Assembly: GCF_002873135.1 (NCBI RefSeq)
Contig: NZ_MCVI01000047.1
Location: 1 to 17,772 of the forward strand
Direction: 5' to 3'
DNA: 17,772 nucleotides
Origin: Shewanella sp. 10N.286.48.A6
GTDB taxonomy: Bacteria > Pseudomonadota > Gammaproteobacteria > Enterobacterales > Shewanellaceae
Positions within the stretch are counted from its first letter, which is position 1. Every line of letters starts with the position of its first letter. Made by a program: the position numbers and the translations under genes. Of the stretch, positions 15,161-17,772 are shown piece after piece. The notes beneath the pieces were generated by a model that saw only the letters and a program-made list of their open reading frames with translations, searched no databases and was not told where the DNA came from.

Positions 15161-15718
15161 ATGTTTAACTACCACAATATTGAAACAGCACCAGAAGCTT
15201 CAAAGCAAATGATGGAGCAATCTAAAAAATCACTTGGTTTAATTCCAAATTTACATAAAGTGCTAGCAGATGCTCCCGCAACTTATCAAGCTTATTTGAA
15301 GACTTATGAGTTATTCACGCAAAGTACACTATTCAGTCCACTCGAAGCTCAAGTGGTTCTGATGACCTCAAACTTTGAAAACAACTGTCACTATTGCGTT
15401 CCTGGTCATACGTGGATCATGAAATCAGCTAATATGCCAGAAAGCATTATTGAAGCACTACGGGAAGGAAATGAGTTACCTGATGTCAAACTACAAGCGT
15501 TGCATGTCTTTACTAAAGAGCTACTAGATAATCGTGGTCATATAGGTGATGAAAAGTTGCAGAACTTTCTAACGGTAGGATACACTGAGCGGCATGCACT
15601 TGAAGTGTTGACAGGCTTAGCTTGCAAACTCATTTCAAATTTCACCAATGCATTATCTCATACACCAGTTGATGCCCCATTAAAGGCTTTTGACTGGACT
15701 CACCCTTCAGAGAGGTAA
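15161..15718 (+). CDS. Carboxymuconolactone decarboxylase family protein, AhpD-like
   Basis: A 185-residue all-helical protein with the AhpD-type active site E73-N-N-C76-H-Y-C79-V-P-G-H83 (CxxC followed by His after three residues). AhpD proteins use this pair in alkylhydroperoxide reduction and can hand electrons to a peroxiredoxin. GAGAG lies about 7 nt before the ATG, and the gene is 18 bp after the peroxiredoxin-like gene, so the two form one operon under the TetR operators, closed by the terminator just downstream. No decarboxylase role is implied by the family name. Confidence 0.92.
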   Translation: MFNYHNIETAPEASKQMMEQSKKSLGLIPNLHKVLADAPATYQAYLKTYELFTQSTLFSPLEAQVVLMTSNFENNCHYCVPGHTWIMKSANMPESIIEALREGNELPDVKLQALHVFTKELLDNRGHIGDEKLQNFLTVGYTERHALEVLTGLACKLISNFTNALSHTPVDAPLKAFDWTHPSER

Positions 15719-15728
15719 GATCAATCTG

Positions 15729-15756
15729 AAGAGAGTATCTACTGATACTCTCTTTT
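15729..15756 (+). terminator. Intrinsic terminator of the peroxiredoxin-AhpD operon
   Basis: GAGAGTATC (15731-15739) pairs perfectly with GATACTCTC (15744-15752) around TACT. Two flanking A-T pairs extend it to 11 bp, and TTTT runs to 15756. It begins 10 bp after the AhpD-like stop codon. Confidence 0.88.
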
Positions 15757-15976
15757 AATGGCCGTGTATTTTCATAAGTATATGTGTTGTGGATTAGTAA
15801 ATTTGGCCACATAGTCAGAACTCTAGGCATAAAGAAAAGTAAGTCAAATTACGAATCTTTAGTATAGCCTCATTCCTGCTCTAGCTTGTTATGGGGCAAA
15901 AGTTAGCTAGAGGTTTTGCTTTATCAGGTAGTGTAAACTCCTACCAAGATGGAGCGCACGACAACCGACATTGCGT

Positions 15977-16027
15977 TGCAAAAAAAACGTACACACCATT
16001 ATACATAGTGTGTACGTCATTGTTACT
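15977..16027 (-). repeat. Right end of the island: palindrome and terminal inverted-repeat motifs
   Basis: A perfect 10-bp inverted repeat, ACGTACACAC (15987-15996) and GTGTGTACGT (16008-16017), flanks an 11-bp centre. Read inward from the right end, the strand shows AGTAAC (16027-16022), TGTATAATG (16005-15997), AATGGTGTGTACG (16000-15988) and T8GCA (15987-15977), all shared with the left end. The palindrome resembles paired recombinase-binding arms. Confidence 0.65.
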
Positions 16028-16098
16028 TTAGCTAGCCCTTGTCGTATATAGCTATTCACTCACTCACACGAGAATAAACATACTTTCTACTATATACT

Positions 16099-16115
16099 CC
16101 TCATGGAGGCTTTTT
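16099..16115. other. Half of the presumed ancestral pstS terminator
   Basis: CCTC-ATG-GAGGCTTTTT. The left-hand partner AAAAAAGCCTC lies at 2049-2059 beyond the other island end. Joined at CCTC the two give 10-bp perfect arms (AAAAAGCCTC / GAGGCTTTTT) with loop ATG and T tracts both ways. As it stands only a 4-bp stem remains here, so pstS may now lack an efficient terminator. Confidence 0.5.
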
Positions 16116-16133
16116 AAAAAGAAGCAGTTTAGC

Positions 16134-17105
16134 TTACAGCTTAATACCTGCTTTTTGTAAATCTTTTGCTACAACACTACGTGGTAGTGGTACATAGCCA
16201 TCTTTCTCAACAACTTGCTGACCTTGAAGAGATAACACGTAACGGATGAACTCACGATCCATTGGTGATAAATCTTTGTTAGGGTGCTTGTTGATGTAAA
16301 CATATAAGTAGCGTGATAATGGGTAAGTACCATTAGCAGCATTTGCCGCCGTTGCATCAATAAATTTAGTGCCTTTCTTAGAAACAGCGACTGCTTTTAC
16401 GCCAGCAGTTTTATAACCGATACCAGAATATCCGATAGCGTTAAGGCCTTGAGATACTGATTGAACCACTGATGCTGAACCTGGTTGCTCGTTTACGTTT
16501 GCTCTAAAGTCACCTTTACATAAGGCTTTCTTTTTGAAGTAACCGTAAGTACCTGAAACTGAGTTACGGCCATATAATTGCACGTCTTTCTTAGCCCAGT
16601 TACCTTCAAGACCCACATCGCCCCAACGCGTTACATCATCACCGCCACACTTTTTAGTCGATGAGAAAATTGAGTCGATTTGCTCGATGCTTAGCCCTTC
16701 AATTGGGTTATCTTTATGCACAAATACCGCTAATGCATCAATGGCCACACGAATAGCTGTCGGCGCGTAACCGTAATGCTTTTCAAATGCTTCAATTTCG
16801 TTTGGCTTCATTTGACGGCTCATTGGGCCGAACTGAGAAGTACCTTCAGTTAATGCTGGTGGCGCAGTAGAAGAGCCGGCAGCTTGAATTTGGATATTTA
16901 CGTTAGGGTAAATGTGTTTAAAATCTTCAGCCCATAAGGTCATCATGTTGGCTAATGTATCTGAACCCACTGATGACAAGTTACCTGAAACACCACTGGT
17001 TTTTTCGTACACAGGTAATGTTTTATCAATGGCTGCCATAGATGTAGCTGAAAATACACCAGCTGCAGAAAAGGCGATAGCGCCAACTAGCTGTTTAAGT
17101 TTCAT
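16134..17105 (-). CDS. pstS: Phosphate ABC transporter substrate-binding protein PstS
   Basis: Periplasmic phosphate-binding protein of 323 residues that delivers phosphate to the PstCAB importer. An N-terminal signal peptide runs to about residue 24 (cleavage near SMA-AID). Phosphate-contacting segments are visible: VGSDTL (46-51), [11 protein letters not shown] (75-85) and the [12 protein letters not shown] loop (179-190). C153 and C196 could form a disulfide. GGAG (17113-17116) precedes the ATG by about 7 nt. Tandem Pho boxes upstream indicate PhoB control under phosphate limitation. No pstCAB genes lie within the window; downstream is the island. Confidence 0.95.
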   Translation of the reverse strand: MKLKQLVGAIAFSAAGVFSATSMAAIDKTLPVYEKTSGVSGNLSSVGSDTLANMMTLWAEDFKHIYPNVNIQIQAAGSSTAPPALTEGTSQFGPMSRQMKPNEIEAFEKHYGYAPTAIRVAIDALAVFVHKDNPIEGLSIEQIDSIFSSTKKCGGDDVTRWGDVGLEGNWAKKDVQLYGRNSVSGTYGYFKKKALCKGDFRANVNEQPGSASVVQSVSQGLNAIGYSGIGYKTAGVKAVAVSKKGTKFIDATAANAANGTYPLSRYLYVYINKHPNKDLSPMDREFIRYVLSLQGQQVVEKDGYVPLPRSVVAKDLQKAGIKL

Positions 17106-17161
17106 TTTTGTGCTCCGGTATTATAAGCGTTGTTATTTAAGACAGGCTCAGTATCAATGAC

Positions 17162-17205
17162 GATGATGACAAGTCTATGACGCTAATGTGACAGCAGTAT
17201 GACAA
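17162..17205 (-). promoter_or_regulatory. Tandem Pho boxes (PhoB sites) of pstS
   Basis: On the minus strand four direct 11-bp units follow each other: TTGTCATACTG, CTGTCACATTA, GCGTCATAGAC and TTGTCATCATC. Each carries the TGTCA/CGTCA core of PhoB half-sites; two tandem 22-bp Pho boxes are expected to bind two PhoB dimers. They lie about 57 bp upstream of the start codon. Confidence 0.88.
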
Positions 17206-17371
17206 TTAACACTTTTAACAATCACACCAAACACGTTCCAAAGCTAATTAATGGCAACCTTAAGCAGTTAAAAATCATGGTATTAGCTGAAAATCAGTTT
17301 ATTTAAATTGCTTAACACAGCTAATTTTGACTATGAGTTATTTATTAAGCCTGCAGTTTTTACCTAACAAG

Positions 17372-17653
17372 TTAGGCTTTGTTGCAATAAAGACCAGCAA
17401 ATAGTTTACAGACGCATCCGCAAGACCTTATAAAACCCGCTTCATGTAAGTTATTTGATACTGACCATTTTAAAGAAGCATTATTGTGGCTTAAAGAATC
17501 GGTTATTATGAACAATTCAAAGTCGTGATACCTAGTCCGCACCCAAATTGTACTGTTGATGCCTTTTTGGTATTTCCAAACTCCGTTTGGATTAACGTCG
17601 TGGGTTTTCCACCCACACCCAACCAAAAGGGTATCAACAGCATTACCCTCCAT
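17372..17653 (-). CDS. Doubtful small hypothetical protein
   Basis: A 93-residue frame, not recognised. It contains WVRTRYHDFELFIITDS and a Cys-rich tail (CGCVCKLFAGLYC). The start is preceded only by AAAGAG. Its stop codon lies in an inverted repeat, CCTAAC-AA-GTTAGG (17363-17376), and a GTTAGGG lies 5' of its start (minus strand, about 17686-17692). It may be a real small gene, a relic or chance. If it is not real, 17206-17772 holds no gene. Confidence 0.3.
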   Translation of the reverse strand: MEGNAVDTLLVGCGWKTHDVNPNGVWKYQKGINSTIWVRTRYHDFELFIITDSLSHNNASLKWSVSNNLHEAGFIRSCGCVCKLFAGLYCNKA

Positions 17654-17772
17654 ACTCTTTATTAATGAATTAGGCCCCGCCGCCCCTAACGAAAAATGCT
17701 GAAAAGCGCATGATTTTCGATGGGGATTTATCCAGCTTTTAACTTCGTTTGTTGCTAACTTCGGCCCCTGTT

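Larger units (their letters stand above)
2060..16102. mobile_element. Gamma-Mobile-Trio (GMT)-type genomic island, about 14 kb
   Basis: The left part is the gmtY-gmtZ-gmtX recombinase module with a coupled coiled-coil gene and helicase gene. The right part is a redox-stress cargo with its own regulators. Limits come from three observations. Related inverted motifs occur at both ends. A 4-bp CCTC occurs on both sides (2056-2059 and 16099-16102). The two flanks would rebuild a perfect terminator if joined across CCTC. The motifs alone would allow tighter limits (2075-16027), so each boundary is uncertain by up to about 75 bp. GMT islands are described in Vibrio and other Gammaproteobacteria as active elements carrying defence, effector or resistance genes. 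Activity of this copy is inferred only from intact recombinase genes. Confidence 0.75.
15757..16133. other. Non-coding right end of the island and chromosomal junction
   Basis: 377 bp without a gene between the operon terminator and the pstS stop codon. Bases 15757-15970 show nothing I recognise. Bases 15977-16027 hold the right-end repeat motifs, and 16099-16115 holds half of the presumed ancestral terminator. No promoter, RNA gene or reading frame above about 60 codons is supported here. Confidence 0.6.

Noticed and set aside
10055..15718. Cargo as a known anti-phage defence system
   Set aside because: No nuclease, reverse transcriptase, NLR/STAND, TIR, kinase or toxin motif was seen in any cargo protein; all fit redox enzymes or regulators.
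17371..17390. GGCTTTGTTGCA as an insertion-sequence terminal repeat (IS5/IS903-like)
   Set aside because: Only one end is seen, no transposase follows, and the match is short.
1..17772. CRISPR array, tRNA or rRNA genes
   Set aside because: No regularly spaced repeats, and no tRNA- or rRNA-like stretch recognised on either strand.

Overview
The window looks like gammaproteobacterial chromosome, probably Shewanella or a close relative. The PstS-type phosphate-binding protein at the right and the leukotriene-A4-hydrolase-like M1 aminopeptidase at the left read like those of that group; this is judged by eye, with no search. Both flanking genes are on the minus strand (pstS, then the aminopeptidase). 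A mobile island of about 14 kb sits between them, from about 2060 to 16102.

Island core (2194-9599, plus strand): five genes whose stop and start codons overlap (TAATG, TAATG, TAATG, ATGA). The first three match the Gamma-Mobile-Trio (GMT): tyrosine recombinase GmtY, large tyrosine-recombinase-like GmtZ and the small accessory protein GmtX. They are followed by a 145-residue coiled-coil protein (probably the VPA1267 family) and a RecD-like superfamily 1 helicase. The helicase in the same coupled operon suggests that DNA unwinding or processing belongs to the mobility machinery. A 455-bp non-coding stretch with hairpins separates core from cargo.

Island cargo (10055-15718): no recognisable phage-defence or type VI effector genes, but a redox and electrophile-stress set. 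Minus strand, in transcription order: a TetR regulator; an AraC regulator; then a likely operon of short-chain dehydrogenase, EthD-domain protein, DsbA/FrnE-like oxidoreductase and hot-dog thioesterase. Plus strand, divergent from tetR: a membrane-anchored peroxiredoxin-like protein and an AhpD-like carboxymuconolactone-decarboxylase-family protein, ending in a strong terminator. Two palindromic operators around the tetR/peroxiredoxin promoters suggest classical TetR control.

Island ends: the outer ends share inverted motifs in the same order (AGTAAC, TGTATAATG, T8GCA), plus an inverted 13-bp AATGGTGTGTACG. Just outside lie the two arms of what would be one perfect terminator (AAAAAGCCTC / GAGGCTTTTT, loop ATG) if the island were removed across a shared CCTC. 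The island therefore appears to have landed in the terminator between pstS and the aminopeptidase gene. pstS keeps its tandem Pho boxes upstream. The last 400 bases hold only one doubtful small reading frame.
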